Assembly: GCA_009667805.1 (NCBI GenBank)
Contig: CM019075.1
Span: 17,228,376 to 17,292,375 of the forward strand
From: Leptobrachium leishanense
Lineage: Eukaryota; Chordata; Amphibia; Anura; Megophryidae
Direction of reading: 5' to 3'
DNA: 64,000 bases
Shown here: positions 10,190 to 21,589 of the stretch, one piece after another
Position numbering within the stretch: position 1 is the stretch's first letter
How the letters are laid out: each line of letters opens with the position of its first letter
Position numbers and translations under genes: made by a program
The notes under the pieces: model-generated
What the model saw: only the letters and a program-made list of their open reading frames with translations
Database searches by the model: none
What the model was told of the DNA's origin: nothing

Positions 10190-11040
10190 GGTGTAATGTG
10201 TAGGGATGTATACAGGTCTGTATTTGTATGGAGCATTTTGTGTATGTGTGTGGATACAGGGGTGGATGAGGGAGGTGTGTGTGTGCAGGGAAAAATTCTG
10301 CAGAATGTCAGTGTGGGGTGACTTGTGTATGAATGCATGGTTGTATTTGTATGGAGTGCTGTGTGTATGTGTGTGGATACATGGGTGAGTTAGGCAGGTG
10401 TGCGTATGTGCATGTGCAGGGGGAAATTCTGCAAAGCGTCAGTGTGGGGTGAATTGTGTATGAATGCATGGCTGTATTTGTATGGAGTGCTGTATGTGTG
10501 TGGATACATGGGTGAGTTAGGGAGGTGTGCGTATGTGCATGTGCAGGGGGAAATTCTGCAAAGCGTCAGTGTGGGGTGAATTGTGTATGAATGCATGGCT
10601 GTATTTGTATGGAGTGCTGTGTGTATGTGTGTGGATACATGGGTGAGTTAGGGAGGTGTGCGTATGTGCATGTGCAGGGGGAAATTCTGCAAAGCGTCAG
10701 TGTGGGGTGAATTGTGTATGAATGCATGGCTGTATTTGTATGGAGTGCTGTGTGTATGTGTGTGGATACATGGGGGAGTTAGGGAGGTGTGCGTATGTGC
10801 ATGTGCAGGGGGAAATTCTGCAAAGCGTCAGTGTGGGGTGAATTGTGTATGAATGCATGGCTGTATTTGTATGGAGTGCTGTGTGTATGTGTGTGGATAC
10901 ATGGGGGAGTTAGGGAGGTGTGCGTATGTGCATGTGCAGGGGGAAATTCTGCAAAGCGTCAGTGTGGGGTGAATTGTGTATGAATGCATGGCTGTATTTG
11001 TATGGAGTGCTGTGTGTAGATACATGGGTGAGTTATGGCA
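10190..11040. repeat. 131-bp satellite array
   Basis: Roughly six tandem monomers of 131 bp, for example containing GAATTGTGTATGAATGCATG and GTGCAGGGGGAAATTCTGCA. The central copies are almost identical and the first and last are shortened. The first monomer was interrupted by the hAT element. Confidence 0.9.
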
Positions 11041-11830
11041 GTGTGTGTTTGTCAGAAATTACCGAGCGGCCTCCTGAATGGCATCCCATCATGTGAGAAC
11101 CCAGTCGTAGCGAGACCTTAGTCAGCCGCCTATTTTGCTACATGTCGAGCTGCCGATACTCCGGTACGCTATAATAATGGCGCGCACACAATCATAAACA
11201 GTATGTAACGAAGCTGTACTAAATCCATCAATCTGGACCCACAACTACCATCTTAAAGAATCGAATCACGGCATTTTTGCTTTCACGGGGTTTGATACAG
11301 AATAAGAAAACTGAACTTTTTGCCATTTTTAAAATTAAAAAAATAAAACAATAAAAGATTCCAAGTCCGTAAAGTGCTAATGTCCCCACACAAGAAGATG
11401 AGGAGAGGCTTGGGTAACTGGGTACCAGCTTGTTGGATGTTGGCTGCCAGCCAGCGGAATGATAGGGGGAGCCATCTGCTCACGGTTTGATTACAGCAGG
11501 GAAGGAGTTAATTAGATAAAAACTTGGAATATCGCCTGTATACAGAATGTTTATATCACACGTTCATGAAGTAAAATGACAGCTGAAAATATGTTCTCAT
11601 GGAAACGATCATACGAGGGGGCAGCTCGAAACTAAGTGAAATTTTATATGAGGTAAATATACACAAATACAGCAATGTAAATACACACGGGCTTCCACGC
11701 GTCTCCTCAAGCTCCGTACTTACATGTTCTAGAGTGCACAGAGGATTATTCCGGGGATGGATTATGGAAACCCATAACCAGATGGAGGGGCTACAGAGGT
11801 CCATTTACTTATCTGAATTAAACAGATCCC
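11041..11830. other. No gene recognised
   Basis: Intergenic sequence with no identifiable exon, repeat family or RNA gene. Confidence 0.35.
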
Positions 11831-12197
11831 TAGCAATAAAACTCACAGTAATGCGTAGTGTGCATGAGCATATCACAGAGCTCCACAGCTATAAAACTCA
11901 CAGTAATGTGCAGTGTGTGTGAGCGTATCACAGAGCTCCACAGCAATAAAACTCACAGTAATGTGCAGTGTGTATGAGCGTATCACAACTCCACAGCAAT
12001 AAAACTCACAGTAATGTGCAGTGTGTGTGTGTGAGCGTATCACAGAGCTGAACAGCAATAAAACTCACAGTAATGTGCAGTGTGTGTGAGCGTATCACAT
12101 AGCTTCACAGCAATAAAACTCACAGTAATGTGTAGTGTGGATGATCGTATCATAGAGCTCCACAGCAATAAAACTCACAGTAATGTACTGCGTGTAT
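11831..12197. repeat. 55-bp tandem repeat, left block
   Basis: Six to seven units of about 53-59 bp containing CACAGCAATAAAACTCACAG and AGCGTATCACAGAGCTCCAC. The array is split by the MITE at 12198-12615 and resumes at 12619. Confidence 0.9.
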
Positions 12198-12615
12198 GGC
12201 TAGGGTCAGATGAAAGCATTTTTCCCCGCGAACGTGAAAAAGTGCGTCCGAACGCATTGACGTATTTTTTCACGGAATGCGCAAAAACGGTCAGACGACG
12301 GGCGTGATTTTGTACGGATCGTCAATAAAACTCTTTTTGCGTCTGGACGTTATATAGGCTGGACATTAGCAGCGTCTGACATCTCCTAATCACACAAACA
12401 CGCCGCTATGCCGCAGCTGCGCACTCAGTACGTCAGTACTAGCGGTTCAGCGTTCTCAGAAAAATGCGTTCAAATTCCACTTGCGTTGCACAGCCGGACT
12501 TTTGTGCGGCCGTACATCGTATATTGCCCGTCATTGCCCGTCATCTGCTGCCCGTCACGGCCGTAATTATGTGCGCCAGAACGCACGTTAAAAGTGCGCT
12601 GGTCTGACCCCAGCC
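12198..12615. mobile_element. Harbinger-like MITE, family 1 copy A
   Basis: Terminal inverted repeats GGCTAGGGTCAGATGAA and TTCGTCTGACC-like CCAGCC enclose 418 bp of CpG-rich, unusually palindromic sequence. Reading across the 55-bp array shows that TAT on the left and TAA on the right are an imperfect 3-bp target duplication, as in PIF/Harbinger elements. Other copies are at 22356 and 57393. Confidence 0.75.
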
Positions 12616-12618
12616 TAA

Positions 12619-12712
12619 GAGTGTATCACAGAGCTCCACAGCAATAAAACTCACAGTAATGCACTGCGTGTATGAGCGTATCACAGAGCTCCACAGCAAT
12701 AAAACTCTAAGG
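12619..12712. repeat. 55-bp tandem repeat, right block
   Basis: One and a half further copies of the unit seen at 11831-12197, directly after the MITE. Confidence 0.85.
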
Positions 12713-13400
12713 AAGTGCAGTTCGTTAGATCTGGGAATCATAACTAATGAAAAGAAATAAATAACAAGAAAAGTTTTAGGGAAAATTTAAAAAAAAATAT
12801 ATCTAGAATTTCCTTTTGGAAGACCGGTCTCCACAGCCTTATTTCCTTGCGATGTGGAGGAGGACTGGAGGAGGTACATTGGTATTCTGGTCTGACGTGA
12901 GTGCTCAGTTAGAAAAATCACCAGTTCAATAAATGAAGCATTTTATATAAATTCTCTGATAAATGAAGCAGGTTTCCTGTGGCCATGTGTGAATTCTACA
13001 AATTCATTTTTAAACAGAGATACAGTTCCAATACAGTGTATACAGTATACAGTGAAGCGTCCCTGGATCATATACTAGCGAGTGTTTAATGACACAGATA
13101 TTTAATGAGTAAATTAGACATACTTCCCCACTCTCTGTCCGTGGCATTTATATCCTCATGGGGTCCTCGCCTCGCCGTGTTCCCTGGAAAATGAGTTATG
13201 AATAATCTTTTCAATCATTTCCAAAACCACAGGCTCAGAATCCCCGAAGAAGTCACCTTTCACCTCGGTATTTTCTGAAGTGCTATGACTAATCGAGATC
13301 TAATTCGTTTCGCTTATAAGACCCCAAACTGACATACCAAGAGAAATCCTGCTCAAAAACGTCAGTGGTTCCTAGCGAAGCTCCAGAATACACCTGTATT
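12713..13400. other. No gene recognised
   Basis: Intergenic sequence. I see nothing identifiable on either strand. Confidence 0.35.
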
Positions 13401-13505
13401 CTAGAACTACATCTCCCATAATGCTCAGCCATTCAGTATGTTGGCGGAGTCGCATAGGAAATGTAGTTAAAAATCATCTGGGAGGGCCAAGGTTTCTCAC
13501 CCCTG
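13400..13505. repeat. ZNF143-like palindromic repeat
   Basis: AGAACTACATCTCCCATAAT is followed about 50 bp later by the complementary GGAAATGTAGTTAAAAATCA and CTGGGAGGGCCAAGG. The same arrangement is seen at 16590, 35640 and 55760, so it is a dispersed hairpin element. ACTACATCTCCC resembles the ZNF143/STAF core. Confidence 0.6.
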
Positions 13506-13779
13506 TTCTATATCCACCGTCCCTTGACCTCAAGCCATTAAGCTTTTTTTCTTCCTACAGGGTTGATACTCGAATATTCAGCGCCTTCAGCATACTGCAG
13601 ACTTCTGCTCTGCGCTCTCTTATCTTCCTGGATGAGGAAGGGAAGAAGGAGAAAGAGGTGGAGCTTCTCCCGAAGCTTTGTGTGTTGGCGAGCTGGTAGA
13701 GAAGGGGAAAGGTGACTGAGATCAGCTTACAGAGGGATAATGGAAGACAGAAATATCCTGTAAAATAGAAACTGTATTC

Positions 13780-14945
13780 TAGGACTAGGGTTAACCCTCA
13801 CCCTTCAAGTAACCCTAATTATAAAGGTAACCCTCACCCTTCAAGTAACCCTAATCATAAAGGTAACCCTATCCCGTAAAGTAACCCTAATCATAAAGGT
13901 AACCCTAACCCAAAAAGTAACCCTAATCATAAAAGGTAACCCTAACCCTAACCCTATCCCGTAAAGTAACCCTAATCATAAAGGCAACCCTAATCATTAA
14001 AGGTAACCCTAACCCTAAAAGTAACCCTCACCCTAACCCTTCAATTAACCCTATCCCATAAAGTAACCCTAATCATAAAGGTAACCCTAACCCGAAAAGT
14101 AACCCTAATCATTAAAGGTAACCCTAACCCTAATCATAAAGGTAACCCTAACCCGAAAAGTAACCCTAATCATAAAAGGTAACCCTAAAAGTAACCCTCA
14201 CCCTAACCCTTTAATTAACCCTATCCCATAAAGTAACCCTAATCATAAAGGTAACCCTAACCCGAAAAGTAACCCTAATCATAAAAGGTAACCCTAACCC
14301 TAAAAGTAACCCTCACCCTAACCCTTCAATTAACCCTATCCCATAAAGTAACCCTAATCATAAAGGCAAACCTAATCATAAAAGGTAACCCTAACCCGAA
14401 AAGTAACCCAATCATTAAGGTAACCCTAAAAGTAACTAACCCAAAAACTAACCCTAATCATAAAGGTAATCCTAAACCTAACCCGAAAAGTAACCCAATC
14501 ATAAAAGTAACTCTAACCCCAAATGTAACCCTCACCCTAACCCTTCAAGTAACCATATCCCGAAAAGTAACCCTAATCATAAAAGTAACACTCACCCTAA
14601 ATCTAAAAGTAACCAGTCATAAAAGTAACCCTCACCCTAAAAGTAACCCTAACCATGTAAGTAACCGTAACTCTAAAAGTAACACACATCAGAAAGGTAA
14701 CCCTAAAAATAACTCACCCTAACCCTAACATTCCCTTATCTCTAAAAGTAAACCTTATGCATTAAAGTAACCCTAAACCTTAAAGTAACTCTCACCCTAA
14801 CTCTAAAAGTACCCAAATCATAAAAGTAACCCTAATCATAAAAGGTAACCCTAACCCTAATCATAAAGGTAACCCTAAAAGTAACCTTAACCGTCACCCT
14901 AAAAGTAACCCTAACTAACTCTAAAAGTAACCTTAACTCTAAAAC
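13780..14945. repeat. Degenerate telomere-like interstitial repeat
   Basis: About 1.17 kb is dominated by AACCCTAACCCT, GTAACCCTAATCATAAAGGT and related units, progressively degraded from about 14400. The TAACCC core is the vertebrate telomere motif, but the longer period (GTAACCC...ATCATAAAG, about 22-34 bp) shows it has evolved as its own minisatellite. Confidence 0.85.
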
Positions 14946-16560
14946 AGACCACTTCCTGTAGTGACATTGTGTAAGTGGTGGTCCTGAGAGAGTAGGAACA
15001 TTCACAGAAGATGTATCGTAATAGTTAAATGGCCACCAGACTGATACTAGCGGCTACCAGGATTACAGGAAAGCAACGACATCTGTAGCCACGCAGCTTT
15101 GCATTAGTTCATGTGACCCATAGCCTTTACTCTCTGCTGCCTCGTGTAACTGATCCTTATTAGCGAATCCCCCATAGATAAACCTATTATTACATATGGG
15201 GTGGGAAGGTGGTGATCAAAGGATAATAGATGTTACGCTATAGATCCTCCATTGTTAACACTTGAGGAGACAGGAGTGCACAAGTCTTAAAAACTACAAA
15301 AAAAAATAAAAGGAGATATCACCATAGAATCCGGTGGAATCAATGCAGAAACCGAGAGAATGGTACATTGGTTGACCGTCCCACCGGGTATTTTACCAGC
15401 TGGACCACCGGGAATTTTAATAAATGGACTAAAAAAAAAAAAAAATTCTAAAAAAATGCACAAAAATAAAAAGGATTGTCAGATGTTTCCAGTCCGGTAT
15501 TAATAAATATGAATGAAAAGTGCAAATTCTGAATAAAAGTCTCGTTACAGAAATGGTGCGAGCGTCAGTCCTGACAGATGAAGTCACTGTATGGCTACAT
15601 ATAGAGTATATAATAAAGTATCATAACGAGACTGTTTTTCCGCCTCCTTTAATTAGGCGCATTCTAAACGCACCTCCCGCGGCGCGGCAATGATTCTAAC
15701 GGAGATCTGACGCGTGATCAACACGAGGAAATTCAGAACGATGATGATCCTGACCTGGTAATACACACTTTTTTTTTTAAATCCGAGCTGATGAGTCCGT
15801 AGGTGGAGTGTAGGAGTGAATCGGTGTAAATGGTAATATATTATACATCTGAATCTTTCACTTTATTTTTTTTTTATTATTTTATCCTGCCAGAGGTTAG
15901 ATTTCAAAGAAAAAAACGGCAAACACCTTGCGGGGTTAACACACAAGCCTTTTACTGGGCGGAAATAAATGACGTGCTCTGTAATTATTTATGGGGATAA
16001 AAAAAAGTAGATTTTGTCATGAATCCGATTCACACACATTTTTAAAGGATGCGCAGTGGGTCCCCTGATCTCCAAGCTACGCACCACTACCCAACTAAAC
16101 CTGGAGCTCCTGTGAAACCCATCGATTAATCGAGCTGGGATCTAGACCTGCCAGATCCACTGCCTGGCAGGAGGAAAATAAAGAGTTAAAAGGACACTCT
16201 TTGGGCTGTGGCCATGCAGTTGCATTGACCTGAAAGCCTTCACTCCTCTCCCCCTTTCTGTGGTTGAGGGGGGTTTTGAAGGGCTGATTCAGCCCTCTGA
16301 GTGTAGGGACTGAACCGGAGTTCTGAGCTCAGATCCTGGGATTTCGGGTAGTTCCCACCAAAGGCTCGCCATGCGTATGGTGAGCAATTGGATTGAGTGG
16401 AGGCCCATTCAAGCAACCGGCGTTCCCAGTGGTTACTTGACCGCTGTGGCTTCTAAGATTCCAGCAGCATGTCAGGACCGAGGGAGCCCAGCGCTGGATT
16501 TAAAGTAAATTTTAAGCGGGATTGAGGATTAACTCCTTTTTCCTTTCCTGTTTAAGTGCT
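14946..16560. other. No gene recognised
   Basis: AT-rich intergenic sequence with simple A/T runs at 15297, 15430, 15770 and 15865. No exon or transposon ends identified. Confidence 0.35.
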
Positions 16561-16587
16561 AGAGCAGCGATGGCGAACTTTGGCAAC

Positions 16588-16690
16588 GCACATTTTTCTG
16601 AACTACATGTCCCATGATGCTCAACCAGTTTTATGTGTGACTGAGCATCAGAGGAGCTATGGTTCCAAAACATCTGGGGTTCCAGGGTGC
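16588..16690. repeat. ZNF143-like palindromic repeat
   Basis: GAACTACATGTCCCATGATG and ACTGAGCATCAGAGG...CAAAACATCTGGGG form the two halves of the dispersed hairpin element. It is degraded. Confidence 0.5.
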
Positions 16691-16984
16691 ATTATCCCTA
16701 GAGTATCTGTTTATTAACCTGACTAGCGGTATTCCCGAGTGTGACTAGGGGTTAAATTTCCCTACCGCAATCGGTAACCCCGAGCCACACTCGGGCTGGA
16801 TGCATACTCACTGCATCCTTCGCTCCCTTGCCATCTCCGCAGTCACCTCAGTGTGATCGCGGCAGCCGGCGACTTTGCTTCCTGGTTCCGCTCCCTGCGA
16901 GCCACGCGACGCAGGGGGCGGGACAAGGCGGCAAATTTGAAAAACTGAAAAAGAAAAAATAAATATATATTACTGTAAAATAAA

Positions 16985-17520
16985 CTTTTTGGGTGCTGGG
17001 ATTCTTGTTCAGATGTACACCCCTTTGCCAATGAAATATACAGGACACGGGGGGTACAAAAAAATGAGTATTTATTCTCAAAGCAGCTTTACAGAAATAA
17101 AAGGCGAATAAAAATAATTTCTAAAATGTAATAAGGCTTTGCAAAACAAGTTTCGCTGGTGGATCTGGACAAGCATACAGAAAAAATGGCGTCGCGCCCA
17201 TACTCATGGTAGCGGCTGCAACAGCCAGGAGTAGCAGCCCAGTTAATGTATAAAACATAGCAAGAGGAAAAAGGTGTCATCTGCGCTCGTTTCTATATAT
17301 TTCCATGTACAACAAAACACTGAGGTTTTACTTTGTTTCAATGGCCATTGCAACGTAAGCTCACTCGCCCCTTCAAGGCACCACTTTGTAGGAGTGAGTA
17401 CCTAACCAATGTACCAAAAGCCGCTCTACTGAGCAGCTCCATGCCCCTCCTGCTGCTTTTCAGCTAAGGAGAGGCAGAAAGATGGTGGGTTTTATTTATA
17501 CACGCACCAAACACTTCCCA
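16985..17520. repeat. Left arm of a fold-back inverted repeat
   Basis: Reads from GGGTGCTGGGATTC to CACGCACCAAACACTTCCC. The reverse complement is at 18640-19060 with high identity. The left arm carries an extra 100 bp (about 17156-17255), which is itself repeated at 17607-17700. Confidence 0.8.
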
Positions 17521-17602
17521 TTTGGGGTTAAAACCAAAAACATGGAAAAAGGAACAGCTGCAAAACGACGAACTGGTGTTACAAGCATAATATACATACA
17601 TA

Positions 17603-17720
17603 CATACAGAAAAAATGGCGTCGCGCCCATACTCACGGGAGCGGCTGCAACAGCCAGGAGTAACAGCCCAGTTAATGTATAAGACATAACAAGAGGAAAA
17701 AGGTGTCATCTACGCTCGTT
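17603..17720. repeat. Direct duplicate of 17167-17289
   Basis: CATACAGAAAAAATGGCGTC and the following 100 bp repeat the earlier segment almost exactly, up to AGGTGTCATCTACGCTCGTT. Confidence 0.85.
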
Positions 17721-17725
17721 ACTAT

Positions 17726-18629
17726 CAGGGTTATCCAAAGAGATTCGAAAAGTCACCGCACGTTCGGTGACTTTTCGTTCTCTTCAATTCGGTTCCTTTT
17801 GCCGATCCCATTTCGGTGACCCTGCGGTGTATTCAGCAAACACCACAGAGTCCCCGAATTGCAGGGAAAAGCTGCCGAAAACCTGACGAACACTCACCGA
17901 ATGCACGCTGAAAACAAGCAAAAACATCTGGATTAACCTTCGAAGAGGAGCCGAACAGGAGCCGAAAAGGAGCCGAATCACACAGAGCCGAAGCAGCTGT
18001 GACGTAGACGAGGGAGGTGAATAAATTAGAAAAACCATTTGTATGAATCTGGGAAAAAGAAACGCTGTTTGCAAAGAAACTACTGAGCGAAAATGTCTGA
18101 AATTTTCACAGGAGGTCCAGGGAATGATAATAAAGAGGGCTGTTACAAAAAAAATAAGTAAACTGAAAAAAAAAAAAAAAAAAAATCGGACTTTTAATTT
18201 TTTTTTTAAAAATTCAGAAAAATGCTTAAAGTATCCTAAAAAATCTATAAATAAAGAGACTTTTTGCTGCAGAATTTTATAATGAACGGTTTATTAGATA
18301 TTGAATTAATACGGGAATATTTTTAACATTGAAGTCTATGGGATTCTCCTGAATAAATTTGCCGAATTAAACCACCGAATGGCAGGGCATTAGGGGAACC
18401 TTTCACTGCTGGTTTGTGTTCTCTGAATAGCCGAAGCAGTGCTTTTTGATGGGGATTTCACTGTCCTCGAACAGGGACCGAACAGGCACCGTATGTTCAG
18501 GCAATTCGCCAGGATTTGGCGAATTGCCTGCTCTCTGGATAGCCGAATGGCCAGGAAAGGTAACCGAACGCTGATTTTCAGCGTTCGGTTACCTTTCTCA
18601 AGCAATTCGAATCTCTTTGGATAACCCTG
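17726..18629. mobile_element. MITE family 2 copy a
   Basis: Perfect inverted ends CAGGGTTATCCAAAGAGATT / AATCTCTTTGGATAACCCTG enclose 904 bp. They are flanked by TAT at 17723-17725 and 18630-18632, a 3-bp target duplication suggesting a Harbinger-like element. Subterminal hairpins are present at both ends: GAAAAGTCACCG...CGGTGACTTTTC and ACCGAACGCTG...CAGCGTTCGGT. No transposase frame. Confidence 0.85.
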
Positions 18630-18639
18630 TATGTATTTC

Positions 18640-19060
18640 CATGTACAAGGGAAGTGTTTGGTGCGTGTATAAATAAAACCCACCATCTTTCTGCCTCTCC
18701 TTAGCTGAAAAGCAGCAGGAGGGGCTTGGAGCTGCTCAGTAGAGCGGCTTTTGGTTACATTGGTTAGGTACTCACTCTACAAAGAGGTGCCTTGAAGGGG
18801 CGAGTGAGCTTACGTTGAAACAAACTAAAACCTCATAGTGTTTTGTTGTACATGGATATACATAGAAACGAGCGCGGATGACACCTTTTTCCTCTTGTTA
18901 GGATCTGGGCGAAACTTGTATTGCAAAGCCTTGTTACATTTTAGAAATGATTTTTATTGCTGTAAAGCTGCTTTGAGAGTAAATCCTCTTTTTTTGGTAT
19001 CCCCGTGTCCTGTATTTGGCAAAGGAGTGTACATCTGCACAGGAATCCCAGCACCCAGAG
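18640..19060. repeat. Right arm of the fold-back inverted repeat
   Basis: Inverted copy of 16985-17520, lacking the 100-bp insert. Confidence 0.8.
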
Positions 19061-19510
19061 GAAAGAGGTATTTGTTTGGTTTGATTATTGAATATAATTT
19101 ATTTCCATTATTTTGGATAATTATTTTTGGGATAATAAATTATTATTTCGTGTTTCAAACCTTCTCTGACTGCGTGTGTTTACTAGACTCTCGCTTGCAC
19201 GGATTTCAGGGAGTTATTCCTCCTACAGAATACAGGCTTACTATATAAAACAACACATTTCCTTTCCAAAAAAATTGAACCGCTTTTAGACACAAAATTT
19301 AAAAAAAATTAGACCGCCAGGGAGGTTAACGCGCATGAAAAATATTTGGCAGCTTATTGGACACACTATGGTAAAAAGCCTAACTGGTCTGCCATAAAGG
19401 CATAGCTCCCATAGGTCTCTTTATAGGAGGACTAGTCCCTTTTTTGGGCCCAAATGCTCTGCCCCTCTTTTTTCTCATGTGCCCTCTCTTTATCTAGGCC
19501 GTTCTTCTAT

Positions 19511-20426
19511 CAGGGTTATTCAAAGAGATTCGAAAAGTCACCGCACGTTCAGTGACTTTTCGTTCTCTTCAATTCGGTTCCTTTTGCCGATCCCATTTCG
19601 GTGACCCTGCGGTGTATTCAGCAAGCACCACAGGGTCCCTGAATTGCAGGGAAAAGCTACCGCAAACCCACCGAAAACTAACCGCAAAACCCATTGAATG
19701 CACGCCGAAAACTCTCAAAAACATCTGGATTAACCGGCCGAAAACCACGGAAAAACCCGAGCAGGAGCCGATCGCAGCCTTCGACACAGCAGAAGAGGCA
19801 GTGAATAAATTAGCAAAACAGTTTGCATGAATTATTGAAAAGTGAAACGCTGTTTGCAAAGAAACTACTGTGCGAAAATGTCTGAAATTTGCATATGACG
19901 TCCAAGGAATGATAATAAAGAGGGCTGTTACAGAAAAAATAAGTAAACTTAAAAAAATAAATAAAAAAAATAGGACTTTTTAAAAAAAAAAAAAATCCAG
20001 AAAAATGCTTAAAATATCCTAAAAAATCTATAAATAAAGAGACTCTTTACTGCATAATTTTATAATGAACGGTTTATTAGATATTGAATTAAAACAGGAA
20101 TATTTTTAACATTGAAGCCTATGGGATTCTCCTGAATAAACCTGTCGAATTAAACCACCGAATGGCAGGGCATTTCGGGAACCTTTCACTGCTGGTTTGT
20201 GTTCTCTGAATAGATGAAGCAGTGCTTTTTCATGGGAATTTCACTGCCCTCGAACAGGGACCGAACAGGCACCGTATGTTCAGGCAATTCGCCAGGATTT
20301 GGCGTATTGCCTGCTCTCTGGATAGCCGAATGGCCAAGAACGGTAACCGAACGCAGATTTTCAGCATTCGGTTACCTTTCTCAAGCAATTCGGATCTCTT
20401 TGGATAACCCTGACTGAATAACCCTG
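19511..20426. mobile_element. MITE family 2 copy b
   Basis: Starts CAGGGTTATTCAAAGAGATT and ends GAATAACCCTG, flanked by TAT on both sides. The right terminus is duplicated (ATAACCCTGACTGAATAACCCTG is two ends in tandem), so the element ends with an extra 15 bp or so. It lies only 181 bp beyond the TTAA element. Confidence 0.85.
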
Positions 20427-20756
20427 TATATATTTGGGGCGTGAAGGGGAATAACAGATGCAATGAGCTTGCTAAATCCCTAGTAGAAAGGTTAAAGAAG
20501 CTTGAAATGGAGATAAGGGGTCTCTCGTGTGTGACCACCCACGCCAACAACCAATATGCTTGAGGAGAGAGTATGGGGAAATAACATTTATGGAGACGGA
20601 TGGAGCATTTGCACAGATATTGTCTGCACAGTTTCAGGCACAGGCACTAGAGGGAAGGAAGTGGGGTTTATGTACTTAACAGTGAATTAGGGAAGTAATA
20701 GTAATGGTTAAAGTTAAAGGAAATATTGGAAATGTTCAAATTCTAGAATAGAATGT
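20427..20756. other. No gene recognised
   Basis: Short intergenic gap between the MITE and the LINE region. Nothing identifiable. Confidence 0.35.
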
Positions 20757-20845
20757 AAAAATTATTATTACTGTTTATTTAGTAAGCCCCAACACATTCC
20801 GCAGCGCTGTACGAAGGCACAATGAGTAAAAAGAAGAGACAATTC
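20757..20845 (-). mobile_element. LINE 3'-tail fragment, minus orientation
   Basis: ATTATTATTACTGTTTATTT...CATTCCGCAGCGCTGTAC is the reverse complement of the GTACAGCGCTGCGGAAT-type 3' tail seen at 24080 and 56730. Probably a truncated LINE tail. Confidence 0.5.
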
Positions 20846-20899
20846 TACAATACACCAAAAGGCAAGTCAATATTTATAATTCACTATCCAAAATCTAAG

Positions 20900-21500
20900 A
20901 ACTTCTGGTCTAGAACCAACTCTACTTGATCCTCACCAGTCCGGCTTCCGCTCCCAGTGTCCACTGAGACTGCTCTGACCAAGGTGACGAACGATTTAGC
21001 TGCCGCTAAAACCAAAGGTCACTTCTCCCTCCTTATTCTTCTTGACCTTTCCGCTGCATTTGACACTGATGATCACCCTCTCCTACTCCTCACGCTGTCA
21101 ACTTGGCCTCAGTGACACAGCTTTCTCCTGGTTCTCTTCCCATCTCTCTCTTCTCTCCTTCAGTGTCTCCTTTGCTGGTGCCTCTTCACCACCAGTTCTT
21201 CTCTCAGTTGGGGTGCCTCAAGGCTCTGTTCTGGGCCCCCTACTCTTCTCGATCTATACAGCCTCTCTGAGCAACCTCACCTCTTCCTATGGATTCCAAT
21301 ATCATCTCTATGCGGACACCCAAATCTACCTTTTCTCTCCCGATCTCTCTCCTCCCGTGCTGGACCGTGTTACAGCCTGGCTGTCGTCTGTATCTGATTG
21401 GATGACATCTCGTTTCCAAAAGCTCAAACTCTCTAAAGCCAACATTCCTGCACCCATTTCCCTCCAGGTGAATGGTGCCACTGTTACTTCTACCTTTCAG
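20900..21500 (+). pseudogene. Reverse transcriptase fragment of an L2/Rex1-type LINE
   Basis: Conceptual frames contain [18 protein letters not shown] (RT motif A), [20 protein letters not shown] (motif B) and a YADTQIY segment at motif C, where active enzymes have YADD. One catalytic Asp is therefore missing, and the frame shifts near 21090. The sequence lies within one plus-strand LINE relic extending in pieces to about 24130. Such elements copy themselves by target-primed reverse transcription; this one is dead. L2 versus Rex1/CR1 clade cannot be settled by eye. Confidence 0.8.
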
Positions 21501-21589
21501 GCTTGTTGCCTTGAGGTCCTCTTTGTTGGGCTGGTAGGGGGATCTATGGGCTGTGCTACGGGTAAGCCCGACACAGAGGACTAAGAAGC

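Larger units (their letters stand above)
16714..19329. mobile_element. TTAA-flanked MITE (CCTCCCTGGCGG family) with nested insertions
   Basis: The left end TTAACCTGACTAGCGGTATT and right end ACCGCCAGGGAGGTTAA are degraded inverted repeats bounded by TTAA, the target duplication of piggyBac-type elements. The same family recurs at 34934-35173 and 51236-51624. The interior, with CCGAGTGTGACT...GAGCCACACTCGG, is interrupted by the inverted-repeat structure at 16985-19060 and the MITE at 17726-18629. Confidence 0.6.

Noticed and set aside
13421..13699. Possible exon after TTCTTCCTACAG with DEEGKKEKEVELLPK
   Set aside because: Acceptor-like but no donor, no partner exons and no recognisable domain; overlaps a repeat at its 5' side.
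13780..14945. True chromosome end
   Set aside because: The repeat is degenerate and flanked by single-copy sequence on both sides, so it is interstitial.
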